Made by a program: the position numbers and the translations under genes. From positions 1-21,523 of the forward strand of contig JAOXYB010100271.1 in NCBI GenBank assembly GCA_028565635.1: a stretch of DNA of 21,523 nt. Direction: 5' to 3'. Origin of the DNA: Phoronis ovalis (taxonomy: Eukaryota > Phoronida > Phoronidae). The notes under the pieces are model-generated. The model saw only the letters and a list, made by a program, of their open reading frames with translations, searched no databases and was not told where the DNA came from. The stretch's first letter is position 1. Each line of letters starts with the position of its first letter. This document shows, piece by piece, positions 1 through 9,459 of the stretch.

Positions 1-532
1 ATAAACAATATCGAAAATCGTCACGTAAAAGACGATACCAATGCTGGGTATCCTATAGATAGGATAAACAGCAAAAATTACCAGTCACTGTTTAAGATAT
101 TTTGTCAAGCAATTCCCCATATAGAATCCTGATCTCTGAGGTCATAAAGACCATGTTTTGACTAGATGTATGGTACCTTCATATAGTAATGTTTTATACT
201 GTAAAATTGAAGATCACCTTTCTTACATATTTTAATGAATATGCCTTTTATTTCACTTCATGTGACAGCAGGTATTTTGTGTTTGCAAGTACACATTAAA
301 AGCCCATACGAAAAAGTCCATGTTTATGTTTGGATCAATATGGTATGAGCACAGAATGAAATTTGTAATTTAATGCATTAGGCCACACAAAAAAGGAAAC
401 ATTTTTTTTAAAATTGTATTTCACAAAAAATGGTTTATTAAAAATAATGTAAGTGAAAACACCAAAATTTGAAGCAGCCTAACAAGGTTTCTTTTTGGTC
501 TAGCCTAATAGAAAGTACAGAGTTACACTCAC
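1..532 (-). other. DTL intron 7 (partial)
   Basis: AT-rich sequence beyond the exon 7 donor. I found no DTL-like exon on the minus strand and no recognisable gene on the plus strand. A 95-codon plus-strand open frame starting at 469 is antisense to exon 7 and is not a gene. Confidence 0.6.
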
Positions 533-707
533 CCATCCACAGCTCCAGCAGAAACAAGCATGTTATTATCTTGAAACATTACTGCTGTGACACTTTGCTG
601 ACTTGCCTCTTGCAATGCCTTTCCTCTTTTTTTAAATTTAGAAGTACCGCCAGTCTCATGGCACATATGAGCATTGTGTATCACATTAACGGCTGGAACA
701 CTGCCAT
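533..707 (-). CDS. DTL: DTL coding exon 7 (WD blade 4 start)
   Basis: Encodes GSVPAVNVIHNAH, a basic stretch (KFKKRGK), then QQSVTAVMFQDNNMLVSAG and AVDG, residues 178-235. Vertebrate DTL has the same order: a basic loop, then QQSVTxVxFQDxxxLVSAGAVDG. The donor is GTGAGT. The acceptor (GTGAATTATAG) lacks a good pyrimidine tract. The next exon, expected to begin with IKVWDLR-like sequence, is not in bases 1-532. Confidence 0.93.
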
Positions 708-3700
708 CTATAATTCACCAATGTTAACTTTTACAACCTTTCCTACTTCTTTTTAAATCAAAAGAACTATATATTATACCTTGTACGTATACAGACATAT
801 AATATACATATGTATATATGCACAAGGTATAATAATATATATAGTTCCTTTAATTTTATGTACTTGCTACACTTAGTACTTACAGACTTGGTAACACTGA
901 GGATGTAACAATTTCAAAACTTAAACAGATCATGTATTTGAACCATCAACTAAAAACGAGTACACATCATAATTCAAATGGCAGGTAATTCACTGGTTTT
1001 ATATGATACAAAGCACTATTTACTAGAATCAGAGAGATGCAAAAATATGCTTAATACATTTTTTTATAGCTGCACAACAAAAATAATTTTATCCTTTAAC
1101 ATACAGTGTAACGGAATAAAGTATACATTGTGTAGCTGGGTCACTTAGGTTCATTGTTAATTATTTCAACCAAGCAACTAGAATTTAAGAGTGTATCACT
1201 GCACCTTTACATCTAGTTAGACAGTAACCACAGATATTGACATGCACTTGAATAGCAATATAATAAATCCAAATGTCAACAAGCCAAAAGCAAATTAACC
1301 TTTATCAGGGGCCTGTTACATGCCTACTGAACCATAAGGGAATAAAAAGCAACACTAAGTAGAAATCTGATAGGTTTTTACATTAAAGAACATTAAAAAG
1401 ATTCCATTTAAAGTTCAGCTACTGTTACATAGCCGTTTAAAAATTCAGGAGCTGTGTATATAACAAAATATCTCAAGACACATTTCTACCAACTTTTTGA
1501 CAAAATCAGCCTCTTGTTTGAAGGAATTTAGAATGTGCAACTTTTCAAATTTATGAAAAACTTTTGAAAATTGCTGTTCAAAGATTCAACATAGTACTAT
1601 GAAAATTCATGTCTCGTCATTTAAATATATTTTAATTTCAACTTTGGGTAGTTTCTTTATAATTACAACTGGTCAGTAACTACAGTTTCTAGCCACTCCT
1701 CCACAACATCCTTGTAGTAAAATTGTTTTCTGGTCCTTCCCCACTTAAGTAATTGTTAATGGAACAGCCCTGTGGTCGATTTGCAATGCTTCAGCAGCAA
1801 TGCTAAGTGCAAGTACGTACAATAATCTGTAGCAACATATGATCGACTATTGTTCTGGACAACGAATAATAAATTAACAGCAACAGATACACTATAAAAT
1901 ATAGCAACACAAACCTTTGCTAGAGCATCTGCTGTCCCATACCATAACATGTCCATCTCTTGAGCCACTGGCAAAAACCTCTAAAACAGACAGAGTAAAT
2001 TACAAAGGAAATGTGGGTTATAAGCTTGTCACCAGTGTGAACATCACAAGAAGGGAGTTTGTACGTACACACATAAGAAATATACCATTCTTTTTTAAGT
2101 AGAAGTACCTTCAGCATATATCCAAAGGCAGAACAGCCCTAACATAAATAAGCAATTGTGGATGTTAATCTGAAGCCAGTGCAAGTTACAAAACATTTGC
2201 AGTCATTCGCTAGGGGGTGCTAAAGTTAATGTTTGATTTTAATACAAGGAAAAATCAAAAACTTTTTGTCATCGTCCTGACATAGGCAAATGAACTAAGC
2301 ACATCAATCTGACTCTGAAGGCACCTGAATACATTCATCTTCCCTGCAGCTACGTACATCATAACATTTCACATAAATGTTGTAGTTGGTAGTCAATACA
2401 CCATTATACCTGACAAATTCACATTATCTCTGTAAAAAACAAGTGAAAACTGACCTTTACTATTGTGCTGATAACTAACCACTTTAACACTGCTACAATG
2501 ACCTTTAAAAATGGCTAGCCTTTCCTTTCTTAGAACATCCCATAATACAATGGTCTGGTCACCTGAAGCAGTCAACAACTTATTTTCTTGGTATACCCAA
2601 GCAATGTCAAATACTGCATTCTGGTGAGGAAGCCAAGCTGTAAAAATAAGAAACAAAGATAAGACAATAATTAAAATAGGAGTTAAAAGACACCATGAAA
2701 CAGAAAGCCTCTCTCACACAGATACCAATATTATTATGACACCTTCAACAGAACTAGCTACATTCAGTGTTTGTAGTTTTAATTCAGTTTAACTACTGAA
2801 TGTGTAACAGAACTGCAATGATGCTGATGGATATTTAATAAAAGGTTTAACCCTTTTCAATCCAAATATACAGTCACATGCGCTGTGCTATTCACTCACC
2901 ATATATGTCTATTATAGCAATGCAAAGCTTGAATAAAAAGGTGCTTCTGACATATTGAGAGCTACACGATACTTACACATGGACAGAGACTTCTCCCCCG
3001 AGACATTTGTATCGAATAACCTAACACAACCATCTTCATCAGCTACAGCTAACAGGTGCTCCTTACCAGGAACTGAAAGTCAATATATAACATTGATCAC
3101 TGTCAGCAGAAGAAATTGCAGACAATACTCCAACATACTTCTGGAAAGATTTACGTCACGATATATGAAGCACACATAGTAAACCAGAATTTGTAGAAAG
3201 ACATTTGTAAATTTCAGTAAGGCATCACTTAATAAAAAATGGCATTAGAAACAATCCACAAGAAGTTGGAGATACTAGAGTAAGGGCTGAAAAGAGAAAG
3301 CACACCTAATTTTTTCCAATAAGTGGTTATTATTTGTATAATACTGCAGTTGTAAATTAATTTATATCTTTAAATGGAACAGCATTAAACCATTACTGTA
3401 TATACGCTGTGAGTGGATTTGCAACCCATTTTACTGTTAAGACCCTTTTGCATGCAGTAATGGATAATTTTTGCAGACATTTGTGTTGAACACTTGCAAC
3501 TTTTCTCTGCTTTTTAACTGACAAGGTACTGCGATGCAGTCTAAAGCTCTTACGACTTGTTTAAATCAGAGTCACCTTTCTTAAACAACTTCTTCTGTCG
3601 AACTTCGTTATATAATGAGTAGAACTAATCCAGGATTTCAAAGTTCTCATGAACGATAGCAAATTCTAACGAGTTTTAATGAATTCTAAAATTTAATTCC

Positions 3701-6700
3701 AATGGAAAACAACATGCTTTTGACATGATGTTTCCCACATAGTATTATCATGCATATAATAAAGCTAAGATATACTACAGCAGGGTCATGACAGTTGTAT
3801 TGCAGAAACATGCTAAATGAGTTTTAACGAATTCTAACAAGTTTGTCATTTTAAAATTCCTATGCATCTGGAATCAATCTTCACTGTAATACATGTATTG
3901 TGTTAAAACAAAGCAAAAAAACTTGTTAGGGGTGTGAGGCCCCAGCTAAAAACCCTTAACCCATGATAACAATTGCTTTCAAAAGTATATCCCGCAGTAA
4001 AAACTTATTTGCGAAAATTACATCCCATGAAATTTTTTTTTTGAAAAGAACAGCGTATGGTAAAAAATGTGAAGTAACTGTTTGTATGGCAAAGCTTTTT
4101 CAAGAAATAAACCACGGGTAATTACTTTTAGAAAATATATATATACTCTATGGTAAAAAAGATATTTGAAAAACACTACCTACATTGTAAAAATTGTCAA
4201 ATAAACAAAAACATATCCCATGATAAAAACCAAAGCTGAAAAAGGTTTATAGATACAATTACACATAGATACAATTACACATAGCATTTTTATTTTTGCT
4301 TCTTTGATTTTTAGTTCAGTATTCATTGTAATTTAATAAGCTGTCCTCATTTGTTACATTGTGAAAAGTAAAAATGTCCGAAACAAATCTCAAGTCACCG
4401 TACTTGAATTTGTTAGAACTCCATTTGGTTCGTTAGAATGAATCTCATATCCCATTGTTCTAATGAAATGAACTTGTTAAGTAACGAAGTTCTAACGAAT
4501 TCAGAATGATAATGAATTCAAGAAAGATGATTCTTGTTAAATCTATTACTCTGAACTACTAAACATAACTTATTTCCTTTAATATGAAGATAATACACTA
4601 TGGTTAAAAACAAATCCTATTTAAAACTAACTTGTTTTTACATAATTTTTTACATAGAATTCTATGATTTAACAGGCTCCATGAAGAAATTGTAGCCCTT
4701 GTTTACAAAAACTCCCTTAAAATATTTAATAAATACAAATATTAATAGCATTAAACCTAAGCCAACTCTTTTATGAAGCTACATAGCAGATTCTCAAGTT
4801 CCTCTTACTTACCAGTACTAAATCTGCAGGCAAATGGAGGAAGAAGTACCTCCTGAAAAAAAAAAAACTTATTGTAAATGTTTTTATTATAAGAAACTTA
4901 AACCTTCAATACAATCACACACCTATTATAGATTACTATAGGCAAGACTAGGGTCCTGTAAAAGTCAAATAATATGACTCAACTGTGTTTATTGTTCAAA
5001 ACTGGTCTACTGTTAGAAAGGAATATTTTCTAACACAGCCTTTTGCGTAAGGGTAAACTTTGTAAAACAGCACATTAAATATTATATTTAAGAACTAGCA
5101 TATTTTGTCTCCTTACTTTGTAAGAACAAATTATCCTTCAGAGGTAGCTTATACATGTTCAGAGCCACACTAATGAGTAACACTGACGATCTATGGTTTA
5201 CAAATAAATACTTGGTATTCAAATTTTGTGGAAAGAACTGCATTTTTCACAAATTATTGAACAAGAAATTTGTCAGAAATGAAACTGGGCAATATGCATT
5301 CAACTTGTGTATTCAGACTATATTTGCTATGCGTATTGGCAAAATTCCAATGGCATCACTATGAAACTTCTTCAACCACAACAAAAGAGATCAGGAGTAA
5401 AGAATGGGAAATGCTTTAATGCTAGATACCTAACTAGATATCAAGTTTACACCTGGACTAAAATGTTTACTAATATTCAGCAACTTTTAATGCAAGAATG
5501 ACAGAAATTGTACATGTTTCATCTCTCATCTCAATATTTAAACACAATGTTCTATTTATAACTGTAGTAGGTATGAACATTTACTGAACTAGGGATATAA
5601 AGTGACAAGATGGTCAAAATGCTGGGTCAATTCTTTAAATTAGTTAAAGAGACAACATGCTTCATTCAAGTTTTATTCTGATGAAAATTACATCTTGCAA
5701 AGTCTGTATATATGATCAAGACATCAGAATAAAACTAAACACCATCAGTGTTCAATAGTGTGTTTTCCAGTATATAGGCACTCTCTATGGTGTTATTTTT
5801 TCAACAGGGTATGTTTAGAGCTTCATGGGTTTTTTTTGTTGCTTTGAAACATGTGTGCCCACTTCAGTATAGCCAGCATCCTCATGTACTCGCACAGTAC
5901 AAGTTGATGAAAACAAAAAGTAATGGGCATAATACAAGCTACTTTCAATTAGAAAATTAACCATTGTGTGAAGCCTAAATTACTGGTTGGTATTTTTTAA
6001 CTGCCTGTAATAAAATCCTATTGTTCAGAGTTGACACACTTTCTGAATTTACATACTGTTTTAAATGTACATTTGTAATCCACAACTCCAAATTGTGATG
6101 GAACAACTACTGCAAATAGTGTTCTCAAACTGTTACAAATATAGAATGTGATCACTATAGATATCGGAATCTGAGAGCTTTTATGAGTTGTTTTTTTGAG
6201 ACAGTAGAAGCTGTAAAGCATGATATTCTAATCTGATCATCTCAGGGAGCTCAAGAGTGAACAATGAAAGCCAAGGGACAGCTACAGTGAAAATGTCATC
6301 TCACATTTAAATCCACATAGCAAATAATCTCAAAAACAATGAGTGGAAAAATATTACCTAGTAATGTCTTGAGAGATCCTTAATTTCCCAATAACATAAA
6401 TTTCTTGGCACTCAAATAAAACAGCTAACAGAAAAATACTGCTTCATTGCACATCAACAGAATATATAGGACATCTAAATAGCAGGGGTTTAATACCCAA
6501 GAGCTTAAATACACCAGTAAGCTTTCATTATGTTCACAATGTATTACCAAAGAAGGATAATATTTGAAGTGAGACACAATGACATTCTGCTATAGACTTG
6601 GCAGGGTTCTATTAAACCTTTCATAAATGTATTCAATTATAGTACAATATTTTAAAATCATTTTAATATATAGTGCCATTTCATAACTATTCCTTGCATT

Positions 6701-8920
6701 AATATTGAAGTACTTTTTTTTCTAACATAGCACAAGTAGAAAAATATGACTAAACTCTTTTAAGAATACAATTTTAATAGAATAGCAATTTAAAGCATTG
6801 TGTAGCTTAAACAAAAAGCTCCTGTCATTCATTTCAAACACTAGTCCTTATAAAACAAATCATAACCTTCATGAATGTTCATACATGGTTGGATGCATTT
6901 ACTTAATCACTAAAATGTCATAAAGCATAAAAGCCATTTTATAGTTAATCTCAAATTTCATACACCCAAGATATTATATATGCTTCTCTTCAGTAATATA
7001 GAAACTATAATTTCATACATCAAATAAAAACCTGCATTTACAGAGATATTTTCCCTAAAATTAAAATAATGTAAGGGATAATAAATATACCTCATTTTAA
7101 TATATGGTGTCTACTAAGTCCAAACAACTTACTGAGTTATAAATGATGTAATATATCCAAATGTTGATACCGCCTTAATTCAAATATCAAACGGCCATTA
7201 TGACAGACTAGAGACAAAGTAAACCCTTCTAACCACCTATTTCACATATTCATTCCTCCTGTTTAACAAAAATAAATCTTACTCAACAAAGCTGCACAAT
7301 ACATCAAATCCCAATTTATCTTAGTATTATCTGCACAACAACCAAGTACATTTAAGCAGCAACTTGAAACTAGGGGAAGAACAAACAAGTTTTCAAACTA
7401 TCTGAACAAAAATCAATATTAGCCTATATGGCACCTGTTGATATACATTATAAATATAGCAGAGGGTTATTATATAGGTAATGTGTGTGGTTGAATACCC
7501 TGTGTTCAATTATTAGAGGGGGACTAATATGAATATTACTTGTCATCTTAATATTTATTGCTTGAAATGACACCCGAAAACTTTAGTGAGGGTCAACAAT
7601 ACAATATTCCAGTGTACAACAGTTGGGTTGTTTCAGTGGTGGCTTCCCTTAAACATTGCAAACTGAATATCGTGAGATGAGCATTCTACTACCCTGGTAC
7701 TAGTTAGTTATATTTGTAATCAAGATTTGTTCACAAAATGAAGCAATTGTAACTAATGTTTAAATAATATCTGTATTAAAATGCACATTTTGTATTTGTT
7801 TTTAGTATTCTTACAGCTTGTTCATAATTAAAGATATCAGTAAGTTAGCATGAACCACTTGCCTCTGACTTCTTTACACTTGTAAACTGATGTACATTAA
7901 AACGGTGCTAAAACATACTCCAAATTCCCTTACGAAACTGACTAACAAACATGCCAGTTGTTACTAATTCTTCAAGTGAAGAAGAATAATTGGGCCAAAA
8001 AACTAGCTGCACAGTAGAAAAATCTCAAGTCATTTATTTGACTTTGTAGATGCTCAGTTAACTCTCTCTCTCTCTCTATAAATATATATCTATTTTGTAT
8101 TGCTGTATACCTCATCAAGTTGAGCTTCCATGCAGAATTCATCATTGCGTAAACATCTGAAATCTTCCAAAATAAAATCTGTTGGCAAGCTTGATCCTAA
8201 GAAAACAGAAGATACTTTACCATCAGTGAAAGAAATAATGAAACATTCATTTTATACTTTTTAACACAATATTTATAACTTTAATGACTCCTGTTAATCT
8301 TTTACATAGTTAATTATTTTGTACTATATAGTTATTATAGTACATAGACAATTATACGTTTAACAAGCAACACATTTTTAGCCGCGGATTTTAGGATTCT
8401 AAACTAACATTTATATGACTTAATTTTCATATTTTACCATCAAGTTAGTTTCCCAACAGGAAACTATCAACAGCCCCTCAGCACTGAATAATGTAGTAAG
8501 TGGGAGAAATGCAGTAGTATAATAGAAGACATATTCGTAATTTGGAAAATGGGTCCGGAAAATTTAGCTGAATTGATGAGAAAACAACCAAGAAAGTTTG
8601 TTAATTTTATTATGGTTCTTCTCCTACCCTGTTCAGTAAACCTAACATTTTAAAGCAAACATTAAAATAAATTCTAAACACTAATAAAAGTTTGTCATAA
8701 CAACTAGCGACATCAAATGTTTAAATAATGATGTGAACGTCGGTGCATTTTCAAGCTCGGTGTTGTCACGTCAGCCATTAAAAAGACAACCTCGTGTTTG
8801 CTCAAGTCAAGATGTAGACAGAGTTTTGACAACTACAAAATTCGTATTCACACAATACTCACTAATACGAAGACGGTCTTGTCCACTTTCTCTAGTATTC
8901 AGTGCAGCAACCAAACTCAT
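533..8920 (-). CDS. DTL: Denticleless/CDT2-like WD40 protein, 5' part (7 exons, partial)
   Basis: DTL/CDT2 is the WD40 substrate receptor of the CRL4 (CUL4-DDB1) E3 ligase. In animals it directs PCNA-dependent destruction of CDT1, p21 and SET8 in S phase and after DNA damage, in the nucleus. Coding joins, read on the minus strand: 8920-8863, 8196-8111, 4852-4813, 3072-2977, 2637-2455, 1980-1915, 707-533. All junctions keep frame and have GT/AG ends, giving 234 residues plus two bases of the next codon. Seen in order: an N-terminal region ending VLLPPFACRFST; a WD blade EHLLAVADEDGCVRLFD (about 66-82); a second, HQNAVFDIAWV to GDQTIVLWD (about 98-127); a third from GHCSSVK to FASGSRDGHVMVWDSR (about 139-171), whose WDSR fits the DDB1-binding WDXR motif; then a lysine-rich loop and QQSVTAVMFQD...VSAGAVDG. 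The order matches vertebrate DTL (about 730 residues), so roughly the first third is here and the remaining exons lie left of base 533, outside the window. Start: ATG with A at -3 and an in-frame TAA eight codons upstream. Confidence 0.93.
708..1914 (-). other. DTL intron 6
   Basis: 1207 bases, AT-rich. Its only clear structure is the long hairpin at 761-851, close to the acceptor. No additional exon or RNA gene seen. Confidence 0.6.
761..851. repeat. AT-rich long inverted repeat (hairpin)
   Basis: The left arm, GAACTATATATTATACCTTG (764-783), reappears reverse-complemented at about 822-847 as CAAGGTATAATAATATATATAGTTC. The extra bases in the right arm lie in its TA run. Similarity extends outward (AATCAAAA against TTTAATT) and inward (TATA), so the whole is near-palindromic over about 90 bases. 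It could be a small MITE or an expanded TA hairpin. It lies 54-144 bases upstream of the DTL exon 7 acceptor. Confidence 0.75.
1915..1980 (-). CDS. DTL: DTL coding exon 6 (WDXR motif)
   Basis: Residues 155 (shared) to 176: EVFASGSRDGHVMVWDSRC then SSK. WDSR occupies the place of the WDXR box through which CRL4 receptors contact DDB1. Acceptor TTTTAG, donor GTTTGT. Confidence 0.93.
1981..2454 (-). other. DTL intron 5
   Basis: 474 bases with no feature recognised. Short open frames at 1917-2117 on both strands are partly antisense to, or read-through of, exon 6. Confidence 0.6.
2455..2637 (-). CDS. DTL: DTL coding exon 5 (WD blades 2-3)
   Basis: Sixty full codons, residues 95-154, from WLPHQNAVFDIAWV through LLTASGDQTIVLWDV to GHCSSVKVVSYQHNSK. 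Acceptor TTTTTACAG, donor GTCAGT. HxNAVFDxAWV and GDQT are family hallmarks. Past the donor the frame stays open for 20 codons without family similarity. Confidence 0.95.
2638..2976 (-). other. DTL intron 4
   Basis: 339 bases, AT-rich, nothing recognised beyond the flanking splice sites. Confidence 0.6.
2977..3072 (-). CDS. DTL: DTL coding exon 4 (WD blade 1)
   Basis: Residues 63-93, PGKEHLLAVADEDGCVRLFD then TNVSGEKSLSM. Acceptor TTTCAG, donor GTAAGT. The EHxLAVAxExGxVRL pattern is the first WD40 blade of DTL. Confidence 0.92.
3960..4245. repeat. Degenerate tandem array, about 31-35-base unit, about 9 copies
   Basis: Units open with CCCATGGTAAAAA-like sequence followed by T-rich then A-rich stretches. 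Starts: 3960 (CCCATGATAAC), 3991 (CCCGCAGTAAAAAC), 4024 (CCCATGAAATT), 4055 (GTATGGTAAAAAA), 4084 (GTATGGCAAAGC), 4112 (CCACGGGTAATT), 4148 (CTATGGTAAAAAA), 4182 (ACATTGTAAAAATT), 4217 (CCCATGATAAAAAC). Spacings are 31, 33, 31, 29, 28, 36, 34 and 35. The regular phase makes the array convincing despite divergence. Confidence 0.7.
4249..4284. repeat. 16-base tandem repeat, 2.25 copies
   Basis: ATAGATACAATTACAC occurs twice perfectly, followed by ATAG. It directly adjoins the degenerate array. Confidence 0.9.
4813..4852 (-). CDS. DTL: DTL coding exon 3 (40-base microexon)
   Basis: Encodes EVLLPPFACRFST plus one base of Val62. The acceptor is a long T-run followed by CAG and the donor is GTAAGT. 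The PPFxCxFS pattern matches the conserved 'PPFGCTFS' stretch remembered from vertebrate DTL, which anchors this very short exon between two large introns. Confidence 0.87.
5669..5736. repeat. 15-base perfect inverted repeat
   Basis: AGTTTTATTCTGATG (5669-5683) and CATCAGAATAAAACT (5722-5736) are exact reverse complements, separated by 38 bases. The match does not extend outward, so this is a potential hairpin rather than a clear element end. Confidence 0.85.
8062..8077. repeat. (CT)8 microsatellite
   Basis: Eight CT units followed by an AT-rich ATAAATATATAT tract, 34 bases inside DTL intron 2 from the exon 2 donor. It reads as (AG)8 in the transcript. Confidence 0.95.
8111..8196 (-). CDS. 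DTL: DTL coding exon 2
   Basis: Residues 21-48, starting SSLPTDFILEDFRC and ending EAQLDE. It lies between a TTCTTAG acceptor and a GTATAC donor (less usual than GTAAGT). It corresponds to the variable segment before the first blade in vertebrate DTL. A (CT)8 run lies 34 bases past the donor in the intron. Confidence 0.82.
8197..8862 (-). other. DTL intron 1
   Basis: 666 bases, AT-rich. Contains a short imperfect hairpin (GTACTATA at 8321 with TATAGTAC at 8336). An 81-codon plus-strand frame (8733-8978) crosses DTL exon 1 antisense and is not supported as a gene. Confidence 0.6.
8863..8920 (-). CDS. DTL: DTL coding exon 1
   Basis: Starts MSLVAALNTRESGQDRLRI (19 codons plus one base) and ends at a GTGAGT donor. 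The leftover A joins GA of exon 2 to make Arg20. Too short to show as an open reading frame alone. The N-terminus is poorly conserved in the family, so the start rests on frame continuity, A at -3 and the upstream in-frame TAA. Confidence 0.82.
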
Positions 8921-8950
8921 AGTAAGTAAATTAGGCCTTCTGAGTTACAT

Positions 8951-8958
8951 TTTGGCGC
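8951..8958 (+). promoter_or_regulatory. E2F-type site TTTGGCGC
   Basis: Exact match to the TTTSSCGC E2F consensus, 31 bases upstream of the DTL ATG, so probably in or near the DTL 5'UTR or start site. DTL is an established E2F-regulated gene in mammals; use here is inferred. Confidence 0.65.
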
Positions 8959-9036
8959 TTTTGATAAAAATTTCTTGATAAAAACTTTGACAAACTTCTA
9001 AAAGCATGCAGACTTCGCGGCACCAACTCCGAGTTA

Positions 9037-9053
9037 GCGCCAAAGTGACGTCA
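9037..9053. promoter_or_regulatory. E2F-type site plus palindromic CRE
   Basis: GCGCCAAA (9037-9044) is the exact reverse complement of the E2F-type site at 8951. One base later comes TGACGTCA (9046-9053), a full palindromic CREB/ATF site. Such E2F-CRE pairs occur in animal cell-cycle promoters. Function is inferred from sequence only. Confidence 0.65.
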
Positions 9054-9085
9054 GTTTAAAAATACAAATTAGAAATCGTGTTCTA

Positions 9086-9090
9086 ATTGG
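9086..9090 (-). promoter_or_regulatory. Inverted CCAAT box (ATTGG)
   Basis: ATTGG within TTCTAATTGGCAATGG, 166 bases upstream of the DTL ATG and 33 bases from the CRE. NF-Y commonly cooperates with E2F/CRE sites in cell-cycle promoters. A five-base match is weak alone; position supports it. Confidence 0.35.
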
Positions 9091-9350
9091 CAATGGTAGC
9101 CATTCAACATTAAAATTAAGTAATAAAATATTTTTAATAACATTAAATAGTTTTATATGAAATGTTATAATTTTCAACACTTGATCTCGAAAGAGCGAGT
9201 GTTTAAACGTTACTCATCCGCCATATTTACATGCTTGGGATAAGAGCGGCGGATATTTGGTGAACTTTATCGGTCATCATCTTCTTTCGACAACGAAACA
9301 TTTAACATTTTTGATACTTATAACGCATTGTAATTATCGGACATTGCATC

Positions 9351-9459
9351 ATGCCAGAGAAAGGAAGCAAGGCGCATGCCAAAGGTGGTAAACGATCAGA
9401 GTTTCAAGACAAGGAAAAACCTACACAGATTAGGTTTAGCAACATAACTGCTGCAAAAG
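9351..9459 (+). CDS. CCT4: CCT4 exon 1
   Basis: Residues 1-36 plus one base. A lysine-rich start ([20 protein letters not shown]) leads into [13 protein letters not shown], matching the equatorial N-terminal strand of CCT4. Donor is GTTTGT. Confidence 0.92.

Larger units (their letters stand above)
3568..4534. mobile_element. Possible non-autonomous element with internal tandem array (DTL intron 3)
   Basis: Left end AGAGTCACCTTTCTTAAAC (3568-3586) matches the reverse complement of 4516-4534 (AGAATCATCTTTCTTGAAT) at 15 of 19 positions, with all differences being transitions. Just inside, GAACTTCGTTA (about 3601-3611) is the reverse complement of TAACGAAGTTC (about 4482-4492). TTCTAACGA/TTTTAACGA-type motifs cluster near both ends (about 3660-3850 and 4400-4510). 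A degenerate tandem array fills the core. There is no coding capacity. The plan (inverted subterminal motifs plus core tandem repeats) resembles non-autonomous elements described in molluscs, but I cannot assign a family and no target duplication is clear. Confidence 0.45.
3073..4812 (-). other. DTL intron 3
   Basis: 1740 bases. Holds the possible composite element (3568-4534) with its tandem array. The parts outside it (3073-3567, 4535-4812) are plain AT-rich sequence. A 74-codon plus-strand frame at 2955-3179 is antisense to exon 4. Confidence 0.6.
4853..8110 (-). other. DTL intron 2
   Basis: 3258 bases, the largest DTL intron here. Small open frames (for example 5155-5364, 5307-5501, 6018-6221) show no recognisable protein similarity and no splice partners. 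Seen: a perfect 15-base inverted repeat (5669-5736) and a (CT)8 run near the donor (8062-8077). No nested gene recognised. Confidence 0.55.
8921..9350. promoter_or_regulatory. Head-to-head DTL/CCT4 interval, probable bidirectional promoter
   Basis: Only 430 bases separate the DTL start codon (minus) from the CCT4 start codon (plus), so both 5'UTRs and both promoters must lie here unless 5' non-coding exons exist. Recognisable sites cluster on the DTL side: E2F-type sites at 8951 and 9037, a CRE at 9046 and an inverted CCAAT at 9086. A GCCATATT (YY1-like) sequence lies at 9220 and a pyrimidine-rich TTCTTTC at about 9282 near the likely CCT4 start region. No TATA box is evident at an expected position. 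Transcription start sites are not determinable from sequence. Confidence 0.7.

Noticed and set aside
469-756. 95-codon plus-strand open frame
   Set aside because: It is antisense to DTL exon 7, shows no recognisable similarity, and exon 7 explains the coding bias.
7480-7520. tRNA-like B-box (GGTTGAATACC) suggesting a SINE
   Set aside because: No A-box at proper spacing, no cloverleaf and no poly(A) tail.
8321-8343. GTACTATA/TATAGTAC hairpin in DTL intron 1
   Set aside because: Only eight AT-rich pairs; expected often by chance in this composition.
8733-8978. 81-codon plus-strand open frame across the DTL start
   Set aside because: Antisense to DTL exon 1 and its promoter; no family similarity or splice partners.
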